From the NCBI RefSeq assembly GCF_030253575.1, contig NC_080566.1:11479501-11543500 (forward strand): a stretch of DNA of 64,000 nt, in the 5' to 3' direction. The translations under genes and the position numbers were made by a program. Positions 32,147 to 44,420 of the stretch are shown here, piece after piece. Every line of letters begins with the position of its first letter. Position 1 is the stretch's first letter. This DNA is from Rhododendron vialii (lineage: Eukaryota > Streptophyta > Magnoliopsida > Ericales > Ericaceae). The notes below the pieces were generated by a model. The model saw only the letters and a list, made by a program, of their open reading frames with translations. It searched no databases and was not told the origin of the DNA.

Positions 32147-32434
32147 TTTTTCGTTTTTGTACGAAATCCCTTCCCCGCCCCCCGTTCCCTTCTTTCATCC
32201 GGTCGCCGCAACTTCGGCTCATGCCGTCCGGATCTTCCCGGAGAGTTTTCGAAGCGATTTTTCCAGCTGCGAGCCAAAATAGCCCCGTCAGCGGGCACGT
32301 TCGGCCGCAGCCATCCCTCCAACGGGATACGGGGTCCGGCCGGCGAGACGTGGCCAAGAAAGCCAGAGATAGAGCGAGCGGTGCCCGACGGGGCCGAAAA
32401 ATGGACCAAAAGAATTGAAAGCGGAGTGCCTATC

Positions 32435-32553
32435 GGGTGCGATCATACCAGCACTAATGCACCGGATCCCATCAGAACTCCGCAGTTAAGCGTGCTTGGG
32501 CGAGAGTAGTACTAGGATGGGTGACCCCCTGGGAAGTCCTCGTGTTGCACCCC
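32435..32553 (+). rRNA. 5S rRNA gene, copy 80
   Basis: Consensus gene; B2 spacer next. Confidence 0.97.
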
Positions 32554-32845
32554 TTTTTCGTTTTTGTACGAAATCCCTTCCCCGCCCCCCGTTCCCTTCT
32601 TTCATCCGGTCGCCGCAACTTCGGCTCATTCCGTCCGGATCTTCCCGGAGAGTTTTCGCTGCAGCGATTTTTCGAGCTGCGAGCCAAAATAGCCCCCTTC
32701 AGCGGGCACTTTCGGCCGTAGCCATCCCTCCAACGGGATACGGGGTCCGGCCGGCGAGACGTGGCCAAGAAAGCCAGAGATAGAGGGAGCAGTGCCCGAC
32801 GGGGCAGAAAAATGGACCAAAAGAATTGAAAGCGGAGTGCCTATC

Positions 32846-32964
32846 GGGTGCGATCATACCAGCACTAATGCACCGGATCCCATCAGAACTCCGCAGTTAA
32901 GCGTGCTTGGGCGAGAGTAGTACTAGGATGGGTGACCCCCTGGGAAGTCCTCGTGTTGCACCCC
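32846..32964 (+). rRNA. 5S rRNA gene, copy 81
   Basis: Consensus gene; A1 spacer next. Confidence 0.97.
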
Positions 32965-33252
32965 TTTTTCGTTTTTGTACGAAATCCCTTCCCCGCCCCC
33001 CGTTCCCTTCTTTCATCCGGTCGCCGCAACTTCGGCTCATGCCGTCCGGATCTTCCCGGAGAGTTTTCGCAGCGATTTTTCCAGCTTCGAGCCAAAATAG
33101 CCCCGTCAGCGGGCACGTTCGGCCGCAGCCATCCCTCCAACGGGATACGGGGTCCGGCCGGCGAGACGTGGCCAAGAAAGCCAGAGATAGAGCGAGCGGT
33201 GCCCGACGGGGCCGAAAAATGGACCAAAAGAATTGAAAGCGGAGTGCCTATC

Positions 33253-33371
33253 GGGTGCGATCATACCAGCACTAATGCACCGGATCCCATCAGAACTCCG
33301 CAGTTAAGCGTGCTTGGGCGAGAGTAGTACTAGGATGGGTGACCCCCTGGGAAGTCCTCGTGTTGCACCCC
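33253..33371 (+). rRNA. 5S rRNA gene, copy 82
   Basis: Consensus gene; B1k spacer next. Confidence 0.97.
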
Positions 33372-33663
33372 TTTTTCGTTTTTGTACGAAATCCCTTCCC
33401 CGCCCCCCGTTCCCTTCTTTCATCCGGTCGCCGCAACTTCGGCTCATTCCGTCCGGATCTTCCCGGAGAGTTTTCGCTGCAGCGATTTTTCGAGCTGCGA
33501 GCCAAAATAGCCCCCTTCAGCGGGCACTCTCGGCCGTAGCCATCCCTCCAACGGGATACGGGGTCCGGCCGGCGAGACGTGGCCAAGAAAGCAAGAGATA
33601 GAGCGAGCAGTGCCCGACGGGGCAGAAAAATGGACCAAAAGAATTGAAAGCGGAGTGCCTATC

Positions 33664-33782
33664 GGGTGCGATCATACCAGCACTAATGCACCGGATCCCA
33701 TCAGAACTCCGCAGTTAAGCGTGCTTGGGCGAGAGTAGTACTAGGATGGGTGACCCCCTGGGAAGTCCTCGTGTTGCACCCC
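33664..33782 (+). rRNA. 5S rRNA gene, copy 83
   Basis: Consensus gene; A1 spacer next. Confidence 0.97.
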
Positions 33783-34070
33783 TTTTTCGTTTTTGTACGA
33801 AATCCCTTCCCCGCCCCCCGTTCCCTTCTTTCATCCGGTCGCCGCAACTTCGGCTCATGCCGTCCGGATCTTCCCGGAGAGTTTTCGCAGCGATTTTTCC
33901 AGCTTCGAGCCAAAATAGCCCCGTCAGCGGGCACGTTCGGCCGCAGCCATCCCTCCAACGGGATACGGGGTCCGGCCGGCGAGACGTGGCCAAGAAAGCC
34001 AGAGATAGAGCGAGCGGTGCCCGACGGGGCCGAAAAATGGACCAAAAGAATTGAAAGCGGAGTGCCTATC

Positions 34071-34189
34071 GGGTGCGATCATACCAGCACTAATGCACCG
34101 GATCCCATCAGAACTCCGCAGTTAAGCGTGCTTGGGCGAGAGTAGTACTAGGATGGGTGACCCCCTGGGAAGTCCTCGTGTTGCACCCC
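34071..34189 (+). rRNA. 5S rRNA gene, copy 84
   Basis: Consensus gene; B1 spacer next. Confidence 0.97.
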
Positions 34190-34481
34190 TTTTTCGTTTT
34201 TGTACGAAATCCCTTCCCCGCCCCCCGTTCCCTTCTTTCATCCGGTCGCCGCAACTTCGGCTCATTCCGTCCGGATCTTCCCGGAGAGTTTTCGCTGCAG
34301 CGATTTTTCGAGCTGCGAGCCAAAATAGCCCCCTTCAGCGGGCACTCTCGGCCGTAGCCATCCCTCCAACGGGATACGGGGTCCGGCCGGCGAGACGTGG
34401 CCAAGAAAGCCAGAGATAGAGCGAGCAGTGCCCGACGGGGCAGAAAAATGGACCAAAAGAATTGAAAGCGGAGTGCCTATC

Positions 34482-34600
34482 GGGTGCGATCATACCAGCA
34501 CTAATGCACCGGATCCCATCAGAACTCCGCAGTTAAGCGTGCTTGGGCGAGAGTAGTACTAGGATGGGTGACCCCCTGGGAAGTCCTCGTGTTGCACCCC
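34482..34600 (+). rRNA. 5S rRNA gene, copy 85
   Basis: Consensus gene; B1 spacer next. Confidence 0.97.
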
Positions 34601-34892
34601 TTTTTCGTTTTTGTACGAAATCCCTTCCCCGCCCCCCGTTCCCTTCTTTCATCCGGTCGCCGCAACTTCGGCTCATTCCGTCCGGATCTTCCCGGAGAGT
34701 TTTCGCTGCAGCGATTTTTCGAGCTGCGAGCCAAAATAGCCCCCTTCAGCGGGCACTCTCGGCCGTAGCCATCCCTCCAACGGGATACGGGGTCCGGCCG
34801 GCGAGACGTGGCCAAGAAAGCCAGAGATAGAGCGAGCAGTGCCCGACGGGGCAGAAAAATGGACCAAAAGAATTGAAAGCGGAGTGCCTATC

Positions 34893-35011
34893 GGGTGCGA
34901 TCATACCAGCACTAATGCACCGGATCCCATCAGAACTCCGCAGTTAAGCGTGCTTGGGCGAGAGTAGTACTAGGATGGGTGACCCCCTGGGAAGTCCTCG
35001 TGTTGCACCCC
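34893..35011 (+). rRNA. 5S rRNA gene, copy 86
   Basis: Consensus gene; A1 spacer next. Confidence 0.97.
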
Positions 35012-35299
35012 TTTTTCGTTTTTGTACGAAATCCCTTCCCCGCCCCCCGTTCCCTTCTTTCATCCGGTCGCCGCAACTTCGGCTCATGCCGTCCGGATCT
35101 TCCCGGAGAGTTTTCGCAGCGATTTTTCCAGCTTCGAGCCAAAATAGCCCCGTCAGCGGGCACGTTCGGCCGCAGCCATCCCTCCAACGGGATACGGGGT
35201 CCGGCCGGCGAGACGTGGCCAAGAAAGCCAGAGATAGAGCGAGCGGTGCCCGACGGGGCCGAAAAATGGACCAAAAGAATTGAAAGCGGAGTGCCTATC

Positions 35300-35418
35300 G
35301 GGTGCGATCATACCAGCACTAATGCACCGGATCCCATCAGAACTCCGCAGTTAAGCGTGCTTGGGCGAGAGTAGTACTAGGATGGGTGACCCCCTGGGAA
35401 GTCCTCGTGTTGCACCCC
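35300..35418 (+). rRNA. 5S rRNA gene, copy 87
   Basis: Consensus gene; A1 spacer next. Confidence 0.97.
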
Positions 35419-35706
35419 TTTTTCGTTTTTGTACGAAATCCCTTCCCCGCCCCCCGTTCCCTTCTTTCATCCGGTCGCCGCAACTTCGGCTCATGCCGTC
35501 CGGATCTTCCCGGAGAGTTTTCGCAGCGATTTTTCCAGCTTCGAGCCAAAATAGCCCCGTCAGCGGGCACGTTCGGCCGCAGCCATCCCTCCAACGGGAT
35601 ACGGGGTCCGGCCGGCGAGACGTGGCCAAGAAAGCCAGAGATAGAGCGAGCGGTGCCCGACGGGGCCGAAAAATGGACCAAAAGAATTGAAAGCGGAGTG
35701 CCTATC

Positions 35707-35825
35707 GGGTGCGATCATACCAGCACTAATGCACCGGATCCCATCAGAACTCCGCAGTTAAGCGTGCTTGGGCGAGAGTAGTACTAGGATGGGTGACCCC
35801 CTGGGAAGTCCTCGTGTTGCACCCC
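35707..35825 (+). rRNA. 5S rRNA gene, copy 88
   Basis: Consensus gene; B1 spacer next. Confidence 0.97.
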
Positions 35826-36117
35826 TTTTTCGTTTTTGTACGAAATCCCTTCCCCGCCCCCCGTTCCCTTCTTTCATCCGGTCGCCGCAACTTCGGCTCA
35901 TTCCGTCCGGATCTTCCCGGAGAGTTTTCGCTGCAGCGATTTTTCGAGCTGCGAGCCAAAATAGCCCCCTTCAGCGGGCACTCTCGGCCGTAGCCATCCC
36001 TCCAACGGGATACGGGGTCCGGCCGGCGAGACGTGGCCAAGAAAGCCAGAGATAGAGCGAGCAGTGCCCGACGGGGCAGAAAAATGGACCAAAAGAATTG
36101 AAAGCGGAGTGCCTATC

Positions 36118-36236
36118 GGGTGCGATCATACCAGCACTAATGCACCGGATCCCATCAGAACTCCGCAGTTAAGCGTGCTTGGGCGAGAGTAGTACTAGGA
36201 TGGGTGACCCCCTGGGAAGTCCTCGTGTTGCACCCC
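36118..36236 (+). rRNA. 5S rRNA gene, copy 89
   Basis: Consensus gene; A1 spacer next; opens cassette 2 of 5. Confidence 0.97.
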
Positions 36237-36524
36237 TTTTTCGTTTTTGTACGAAATCCCTTCCCCGCCCCCCGTTCCCTTCTTTCATCCGGTCGCCGCA
36301 ACTTCGGCTCATGCCGTCCGGATCTTCCCGGAGAGTTTTCGCAGCGATTTTTCCAGCTTCGAGCCAAAATAGCCCCGTCAGCGGGCACGTTCGGCCGCAG
36401 CCATCCCTCCAACGGGATACGGGGTCCGGCCGGCGAGACGTGGCCAAGAAAGCCAGAGATAGAGCGAGCGGTGCCCGACGGGGCCGAAAAATGGACCAAA
36501 AGAATTGAAAGCGGAGTGCCTATC

Positions 36525-36643
36525 GGGTGCGATCATACCAGCACTAATGCACCGGATCCCATCAGAACTCCGCAGTTAAGCATGCTTGGGCGAGAGTAGT
36601 ACTAGGATGGGTGACCCCCTGGGAAGTCCTCGTGTTGCACCCC
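36525..36643 (+). rRNA. 5S rRNA gene, copy 90, G58A variant
   Basis: G58A; B1 spacer next. Confidence 0.97.
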
Positions 36644-36935
36644 TTTTTCGTTTTTGTACGAAATCCCTTCCCCGCCCCCCGTTCCCTTCTTTCATCCGGT
36701 CGCCGCAACTTCGGCTCATTCCGTCCGGATCTTCCCGGAGAGTTTTCGCTGCAGCGATTTTTCGAGCTGCGAGCCAAAATAGCCCCCTTCAGCGGGCACT
36801 CTCGGCCGTAGCCATCCCTCCAACGGGATACGGGGTCCGGCCGGCGAGACGTGGCCAAGAAAGCCAGAGATAGAGCGAGCAGTGCCCGACGGGGCAGAAA
36901 AATGGACCAAAAGAATTGAAAGCGGAGTGCCTATC

Positions 36936-37054
36936 GGGTGCGATCATACCAGCACTAATGCACCGGATCCCATCAGAACTCCGCAGTTAAGCGTGCTTGG
37001 GCGAGAGTAGTACTAGGATGGGTGACCCCCTGGGAAGTCCTCGTGTTGCACCCC
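36936..37054 (+). rRNA. 5S rRNA gene, copy 91
   Basis: Consensus gene; A2 spacer next with a unique C-to-A at 37315. Confidence 0.97.
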
Positions 37055-37342
37055 TTTTTCGTTTTTGTACGAAATCCCTTCCCCGCCCCCCGTTCCCTTC
37101 TTTCATCCGGTCGCCGCAACTTCGGCTCATGCCGTCCGGATCTTCCCGGAGAGTTTTCGAAGCGATTTTTCCAGCTGCGAGCCAAAATAGCCCCGTCAGC
37201 GGGCACGTTCGGCCGCAGCCATCCCTCCAACGGGATACGGGGTCCGGCCGGCGAGACGTGGCCAAGAAAGCCAGAGATAGAGCGAGCGGTGCCCGACGGG
37301 GCCGAAAAATGGACAAAAAGAATTGAAAGCGGAGTGCCTATC

Positions 37343-37461
37343 GGGTGCGATCATACCAGCACTAATGCACCGGATCCCATCAGAACTCCGCAGTTAAGCG
37401 TGCTTGGGCGAGAGTAGTACTAGGATGGGTGACCCCCTGGGAAGTCCTCGTGTTGCACCCC
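37343..37461 (+). rRNA. 5S rRNA gene, copy 92
   Basis: Consensus gene; its 5' flank reads GGACAAAAAG instead of GGACCAAAAG (-28). B2 spacer next. Confidence 0.97.
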
Positions 37462-37753
37462 TTTTTCGTTTTTGTACGAAATCCCTTCCCCGCCCCCCGT
37501 TCCCTTCTTTCATCCGGTCGCCGCAACTTCGGCTCATTCCGTCCGGATCTTCCCGGAGAGTTTTCGCTGCAGCGATTTTTCGAGCTGCGAGCCAAAATAG
37601 CCCCCTTCAGCGGGCACTTTCGGCCGTAGCCATCCCTCCAACGGGATACGGGGTCCGGCCGGCGAGACGTGGCCAAGAAAGCCAGAGATAGAGGGAGCAG
37701 TGCCCGACGGGGCAGAAAAATGGACCAAAAGAATTGAAAGCGGAGTGCCTATC

Positions 37754-37872
37754 GGGTGCGATCATACCAGCACTAATGCACCGGATCCCATCAGAACTCC
37801 GCAGTTAAGCGTGCTTGGGCGAGAGTAGTACTAGGATGGGTGACCCCCTGGGAAGTCCTCGTGTTGCACCCC
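37754..37872 (+). rRNA. 5S rRNA gene, copy 93
   Basis: Consensus gene; A1 spacer next. Confidence 0.97.
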
Positions 37873-38160
37873 TTTTTCGTTTTTGTACGAAATCCCTTCC
37901 CCGCCCCCCGTTCCCTTCTTTCATCCGGTCGCCGCAACTTCGGCTCATGCCGTCCGGATCTTCCCGGAGAGTTTTCGCAGCGATTTTTCCAGCTTCGAGC
38001 CAAAATAGCCCCGTCAGCGGGCACGTTCGGCCGCAGCCATCCCTCCAACGGGATACGGGGTCCGGCCGGCGAGACGTGGCCAAGAAAGCCAGAGATAGAG
38101 CGAGCGGTGCCCGACGGGGCCGAAAAATGGACCAAAAGAATTGAAAGCGGAGTGCCTATC

Positions 38161-38279
38161 GGGTGCGATCATACCAGCACTAATGCACCGGATCCCATCA
38201 GAACTCCGCAGTTAAGCGTGCTTGGGCGAGAGTAGTACTAGGATGGGTGACCCCCTGGGAAGTCCTCGTGTTGCACCCC
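38161..38279 (+). rRNA. 5S rRNA gene, copy 94
   Basis: Consensus gene; B1x spacer next (B head, A-type 3' end). Confidence 0.97.
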
Positions 38280-38571
38280 TTTTTCGTTTTTGTACGAAAT
38301 CCCTTCCCCGCCCCCCGTTCCCTTCTTTCATCCGGTCGCCGCAACTTCGGCTCATTCCGTCCGGATCTTCCCGGAGAGTTTTCGCTGCAGCGATTTTTCG
38401 AGCTGCGAGCCAAAATAGCCCCCTTCAGCGGGCACTCTCGGCCGTAGCCATCCCTCCAACGGGATACGGGGTCCGGCCGGCGAGACGTGGCCAAGAAAGC
38501 CAGAGATAGAGCGAGCGGTGCCCGACGGGGCCGAAAAATGGACCAAAAGAATTGAAAGCGGAGTGCCTATC

Positions 38572-38690
38572 GGGTGCGATCATACCAGCACTAATGCACC
38601 GGATCCCATCAGAACTCCGCAGTTAAGCGTGCTTGGGCGAGAGTAGTACTAGGATGGGTGACCCCCTGGGAAGTCCTCGTGTTGCACCCC
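38572..38690 (+). rRNA. 5S rRNA gene, copy 95
   Basis: Consensus gene; B1 spacer next. Confidence 0.97.
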
Positions 38691-38982
38691 TTTTTCGTTT
38701 TTGTACGAAATCCCTTCCCCGCCCCCCGTTCCCTTCTTTCATCCGGTCGCCGCAACTTCGGCTCATTCCGTCCGGATCTTCCCGGAGAGTTTTCGCTGCA
38801 GCGATTTTTCGAGCTGCGAGCCAAAATAGCCCCCTTCAGCGGGCACTCTCGGCCGTAGCCATCCCTCCAACGGGATACGGGGTCCGGCCGGCGAGACGTG
38901 GCCAAGAAAGCCAGAGATAGAGCGAGCAGTGCCCGACGGGGCAGAAAAATGGACCAAAAGAATTGAAAGCGGAGTGCCTATC

Positions 38983-39101
38983 GGGTGCGATCATACCAGC
39001 ACTAATGCACCGGATCCCATCAGAACTCCGCAGTTAAGCGTGCTTGGGCGAGAGTAGTACTAGGATGGGTGACCCCCTGGGAAGTCCTCGTGTTGCACCC
39101 C
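38983..39101 (+). rRNA. 5S rRNA gene, copy 96
   Basis: Consensus gene; B1 spacer next, third 411-bp unit in a row. Confidence 0.97.
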
Positions 39102-39393
39102 TTTTTCGTTTTTGTACGAAATCCCTTCCCCGCCCCCCGTTCCCTTCTTTCATCCGGTCGCCGCAACTTCGGCTCATTCCGTCCGGATCTTCCCGGAGAG
39201 TTTTCGCTGCAGCGATTTTTCGAGCTGCGAGCCAAAATAGCCCCCTTCAGCGGGCACTCTCGGCCGTAGCCATCCCTCCAACGGGATACGGGGTCCGGCC
39301 GGCGAGACGTGGCCAAGAAAGCCAGAGATAGAGCGAGCAGTGCCCGACGGGGCAGAAAAATGGACCAAAAGAATTGAAAGCGGAGTGCCTATC

Positions 39394-39512
39394 GGGTGCG
39401 ATCATACCAGCACTAATGCACCGGATCCCATCAGAACTCCGCAGTTAAGCGTGCTTGGGCGAGAGTAGTACTAGGATGGGTGACCCCCTGGGAAGTCCTC
39501 GTGTTGCACCCC
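39394..39512 (+). rRNA. 5S rRNA gene, copy 97
   Basis: Consensus gene; A1 spacer next. Confidence 0.97.
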
Positions 39513-39800
39513 TTTTTCGTTTTTGTACGAAATCCCTTCCCCGCCCCCCGTTCCCTTCTTTCATCCGGTCGCCGCAACTTCGGCTCATGCCGTCCGGATC
39601 TTCCCGGAGAGTTTTCGCAGCGATTTTTCCAGCTTCGAGCCAAAATAGCCCCGTCAGCGGGCACGTTCGGCCGCAGCCATCCCTCCAACGGGATACGGGG
39701 TCCGGCCGGCGAGACGTGGCCAAGAAAGCCAGAGATAGAGCGAGCGGTGCCCGACGGGGCCGAAAAATGGACCAAAAGAATTGAAAGCGGAGTGCCTATC

Positions 39801-39919
39801 GGGTGCGATCATACCAGCACTAATGCACCGGATCCCATCAGAACTCCGCAGTTAAGCGTGCTTGGGCGAGAGTAGTACTAGGATGGGTGACCCCCTGGGA
39901 AGTCCTCGTGTTGCACCCC
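39801..39919 (+). rRNA. 5S rRNA gene, copy 98
   Basis: Consensus gene; A1 spacer next. Confidence 0.97.
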
Positions 39920-40207
39920 TTTTTCGTTTTTGTACGAAATCCCTTCCCCGCCCCCCGTTCCCTTCTTTCATCCGGTCGCCGCAACTTCGGCTCATGCCGT
40001 CCGGATCTTCCCGGAGAGTTTTCGCAGCGATTTTTCCAGCTTCGAGCCAAAATAGCCCCGTCAGCGGGCACGTTCGGCCGCAGCCATCCCTCCAACGGGA
40101 TACGGGGTCCGGCCGGCGAGACGTGGCCAAGAAAGCCAGAGATAGAGCGAGCGGTGCCCGACGGGGCCGAAAAATGGACCAAAAGAATTGAAAGCGGAGT
40201 GCCTATC

Positions 40208-40326
40208 GGGTGCGATCATACCAGCACTAATGCACCGGATCCCATCAGAACTCCGCAGTTAAGCGTGCTTGGGCGAGAGTAGTACTAGGATGGGTGACCC
40301 CCTGGGAAGTCCTCGTGTTGCACCCC
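40208..40326 (+). rRNA. 5S rRNA gene, copy 99
   Basis: Consensus gene; B1 spacer next. Confidence 0.97.
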
Positions 40327-40618
40327 TTTTTCGTTTTTGTACGAAATCCCTTCCCCGCCCCCCGTTCCCTTCTTTCATCCGGTCGCCGCAACTTCGGCTC
40401 ATTCCGTCCGGATCTTCCCGGAGAGTTTTCGCTGCAGCGATTTTTCGAGCTGCGAGCCAAAATAGCCCCCTTCAGCGGGCACTCTCGGCCGTAGCCATCC
40501 CTCCAACGGGATACGGGGTCCGGCCGGCGAGACGTGGCCAAGAAAGCCAGAGATAGAGCGAGCAGTGCCCGACGGGGCAGAAAAATGGACCAAAAGAATT
40601 GAAAGCGGAGTGCCTATC

Positions 40619-40737
40619 GGGTGCGATCATACCAGCACTAATGCACCGGATCCCATCAGAACTCCGCAGTTAAGCGTGCTTGGGCGAGAGTAGTACTAGG
40701 ATGGGTGACCCCCTGGGAAGTCCTCGTGTTGCACCCC
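40619..40737 (+). rRNA. 5S rRNA gene, copy 100
   Basis: Consensus gene; A1 spacer next. Confidence 0.97.
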
Positions 40738-41025
40738 TTTTTCGTTTTTGTACGAAATCCCTTCCCCGCCCCCCGTTCCCTTCTTTCATCCGGTCGCCGC
40801 AACTTCGGCTCATGCCGTCCGGATCTTCCCGGAGAGTTTTCGCAGCGATTTTTCCAGCTTCGAGCCAAAATAGCCCCGTCAGCGGGCACGTTCGGCCGCA
40901 GCCATCCCTCCAACGGGATACGGGGTCCGGCCGGCGAGACGTGGCCAAGAAAGCCAGAGATAGAGCGAGCGGTGCCCGACGGGGCCGAAAAATGGACCAA
41001 AAGAATTGAAAGCGGAGTGCCTATC

Positions 41026-41144
41026 GGGTGCGATCATACCAGCACTAATGCACCGGATCCCATCAGAACTCCGCAGTTAAGCGTGCTTGGGCGAGAGTAG
41101 TACTAGGATGGGTGACCCCCTGGGAAGTCCTCGTGTTGCACCCC
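41026..41144 (+). rRNA. 5S rRNA gene, copy 101
   Basis: Consensus gene; B1 spacer next. Confidence 0.97.
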
Positions 41145-41436
41145 TTTTTCGTTTTTGTACGAAATCCCTTCCCCGCCCCCCGTTCCCTTCTTTCATCCGG
41201 TCGCCGCAACTTCGGCTCATTCCGTCCGGATCTTCCCGGAGAGTTTTCGCTGCAGCGATTTTTCGAGCTGCGAGCCAAAATAGCCCCCTTCAGCGGGCAC
41301 TCTCGGCCGTAGCCATCCCTCCAACGGGATACGGGGTCCGGCCGGCGAGACGTGGCCAAGAAAGCCAGAGATAGAGCGAGCAGTGCCCGACGGGGCAGAA
41401 AAATGGACCAAAAGAATTGAAAGCGGAGTGCCTATC

Positions 41437-41555
41437 GGGTGCGATCATACCAGCACTAATGCACCGGATCCCATCAGAACTCCGCAGTTAAGCGTGCTTG
41501 GGCGAGAGTAGTACTAGGATGGGTGACCCCCTGGGAAGTCCTCGTGTTGCACCCC
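41437..41555 (+). rRNA. 5S rRNA gene, copy 102
   Basis: Consensus gene; B1 spacer next. Confidence 0.97.
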
Positions 41556-41847
41556 TTTTTCGTTTTTGTACGAAATCCCTTCCCCGCCCCCCGTTCCCTT
41601 CTTTCATCCGGTCGCCGCAACTTCGGCTCATTCCGTCCGGATCTTCCCGGAGAGTTTTCGCTGCAGCGATTTTTCGAGCTGCGAGCCAAAATAGCCCCCT
41701 TCAGCGGGCACTCTCGGCCGTAGCCATCCCTCCAACGGGATACGGGGTCCGGCCGGCGAGACGTGGCCAAGAAAGCCAGAGATAGAGCGAGCAGTGCCCG
41801 ACGGGGCAGAAAAATGGACCAAAAGAATTGAAAGCGGAGTGCCTATC

Positions 41848-41966
41848 GGGTGCGATCATACCAGCACTAATGCACCGGATCCCATCAGAACTCCGCAGTT
41901 AAGCGTGCTTGGGCGAGAGTAGTACTAGGATGGGTGACCCCCTGGGAAGTCCTCGTGTTGCACCCC
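41848..41966 (+). rRNA. 5S rRNA gene, copy 103
   Basis: Consensus gene; A1 spacer next. Confidence 0.97.
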
Positions 41967-42254
41967 TTTTTCGTTTTTGTACGAAATCCCTTCCCCGCCC
42001 CCCGTTCCCTTCTTTCATCCGGTCGCCGCAACTTCGGCTCATGCCGTCCGGATCTTCCCGGAGAGTTTTCGCAGCGATTTTTCCAGCTTCGAGCCAAAAT
42101 AGCCCCGTCAGCGGGCACGTTCGGCCGCAGCCATCCCTCCAACGGGATACGGGGTCCGGCCGGCGAGACGTGGCCAAGAAAGCCAGAGATAGAGCGAGCG
42201 GTGCCCGACGGGGCCGAAAAATGGACCAAAAGAATTGAAAGCGGAGTGCCTATC

Positions 42255-42373
42255 GGGTGCGATCATACCAGCACTAATGCACCGGATCCCATCAGAACTC
42301 CGCAGTTAAGCGTGCTTGGGCGAGAGTAGTACTAGGATGGGTGACCCCCTGGGAAGTCCTCGTGTTGCACCCC
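42255..42373 (+). rRNA. 5S rRNA gene, copy 104
   Basis: Consensus gene; A1 spacer next. Confidence 0.97.
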
Positions 42374-42661
42374 TTTTTCGTTTTTGTACGAAATCCCTTC
42401 CCCGCCCCCCGTTCCCTTCTTTCATCCGGTCGCCGCAACTTCGGCTCATGCCGTCCGGATCTTCCCGGAGAGTTTTCGCAGCGATTTTTCCAGCTTCGAG
42501 CCAAAATAGCCCCGTCAGCGGGCACGTTCGGCCGCAGCCATCCCTCCAACGGGATACGGGGTCCGGCCGGCGAGACGTGGCCAAGAAAGCCAGAGATAGA
42601 GCGAGCGGTGCCCGACGGGGCCGAAAAATGGACCAAAAGAATTGAAAGCGGAGTGCCTATC

Positions 42662-42780
42662 GGGTGCGATCATACCAGCACTAATGCACCGGATCCCATC
42701 AGAACTCCGCAGTTAAGCGTGCTTGGGCGAGAGTAGTACTAGGATGGGTGACCCCCTGGGAAGTCCTCGTGTTGCACCCC
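42662..42780 (+). rRNA. 5S rRNA gene, copy 105
   Basis: Consensus gene; B1 spacer next. Confidence 0.97.
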
Positions 42781-43072
42781 TTTTTCGTTTTTGTACGAAA
42801 TCCCTTCCCCGCCCCCCGTTCCCTTCTTTCATCCGGTCGCCGCAACTTCGGCTCATTCCGTCCGGATCTTCCCGGAGAGTTTTCGCTGCAGCGATTTTTC
42901 GAGCTGCGAGCCAAAATAGCCCCCTTCAGCGGGCACTCTCGGCCGTAGCCATCCCTCCAACGGGATACGGGGTCCGGCCGGCGAGACGTGGCCAAGAAAG
43001 CCAGAGATAGAGCGAGCAGTGCCCGACGGGGCAGAAAAATGGACCAAAAGAATTGAAAGCGGAGTGCCTATC

Positions 43073-43191
43073 GGGTGCGATCATACCAGCACTAATGCAC
43101 CGGATCCCATCAGAACTCCGCAGTTAAGCGTGCTTGGGCGAGAGTAGTACTAGGATGGGTGACCCCCTGGGAAGTCCTCGTGTTGCACCCC
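43073..43191 (+). rRNA. 5S rRNA gene, copy 106
   Basis: Consensus gene; A1 spacer next. Confidence 0.97.
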
Positions 43192-43479
43192 TTTTTCGTT
43201 TTTGTACGAAATCCCTTCCCCGCCCCCCGTTCCCTTCTTTCATCCGGTCGCCGCAACTTCGGCTCATGCCGTCCGGATCTTCCCGGAGAGTTTTCGCAGC
43301 GATTTTTCCAGCTTCGAGCCAAAATAGCCCCGTCAGCGGGCACGTTCGGCCGCAGCCATCCCTCCAACGGGATACGGGGTCCGGCCGGCGAGACGTGGCC
43401 AAGAAAGCCAGAGATAGAGCGAGCGGTGCCCGACGGGGCCGAAAAATGGACCAAAAGAATTGAAAGCGGAGTGCCTATC

Positions 43480-43598
43480 GGGTGCGATCATACCAGCACT
43501 AATGCACCGGATCCCATCAGAACTCCGCAGTTAAGCGTGCTTGGGCGAGAGTAGTACTAGGATGGGTGACCCCCTGGGAAGTCCTCGTGTTGCACCCC
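43480..43598 (+). rRNA. 5S rRNA gene, copy 107
   Basis: Consensus gene; B1 spacer next. Confidence 0.97.
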
Positions 43599-43890
43599 TT
43601 TTTCGTTTTTGTACGAAATCCCTTCCCCGCCCCCCGTTCCCTTCTTTCATCCGGTCGCCGCAACTTCGGCTCATTCCGTCCGGATCTTCCCGGAGAGTTT
43701 TCGCTGCAGCGATTTTTCGAGCTGCGAGCCAAAATAGCCCCCTTCAGCGGGCACTCTCGGCCGTAGCCATCCCTCCAACGGGATACGGGGTCCGGCCGGC
43801 GAGACGTGGCCAAGAAAGCCAGAGATAGAGCGAGCAGTGCCCGACGGGGCAGAAAAATGGACCAAAAGAATTGAAAGCGGAGTGCCTATC

Positions 43891-44009
43891 GGGTGCGATC
43901 ATACCAGCACTAATGCACCGGATCCCATCAGAACTCCGCAGTTAAGCGTGCTTGGGCGAGAGTAGTACTAGGATGGGTGACCCCCTGGGAAGTCCTCGTG
44001 TTGCACCCC
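43891..44009 (+). rRNA. 5S rRNA gene, copy 108
   Basis: Consensus gene; B1x spacer next, the second B/A chimera. Confidence 0.97.
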
Positions 44010-44301
44010 TTTTTCGTTTTTGTACGAAATCCCTTCCCCGCCCCCCGTTCCCTTCTTTCATCCGGTCGCCGCAACTTCGGCTCATTCCGTCCGGATCTTC
44101 CCGGAGAGTTTTCGCTGCAGCGATTTTTCGAGCTGCGAGCCAAAATAGCCCCCTTCAGCGGGCACTCTCGGCCGTAGCCATCCCTCCAACGGGATACGGG
44201 GTCCGGCCGGCGAGACGTGGCCAAGAAAGCCAGAGATAGAGCGAGCGGTGCCCGACGGGGCCGAAAAATGGACCAAAAGAATTGAAAGCGGAGTGCCTAT
44301 C

Positions 44302-44420
44302 GGGTGCGATCATACCAGCACTAATGCACCGGATCCCATCAGAACTCCGCAGTTAAGCGTGCTTGGGCGAGAGTAGTACTAGGATGGGTGACCCCCTGGG
44401 AAGTCCTCGTGTTGCACCCC
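44302..44420 (+). rRNA. 5S rRNA gene, copy 109
   Basis: Consensus gene; B1 spacer next. Confidence 0.97.
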
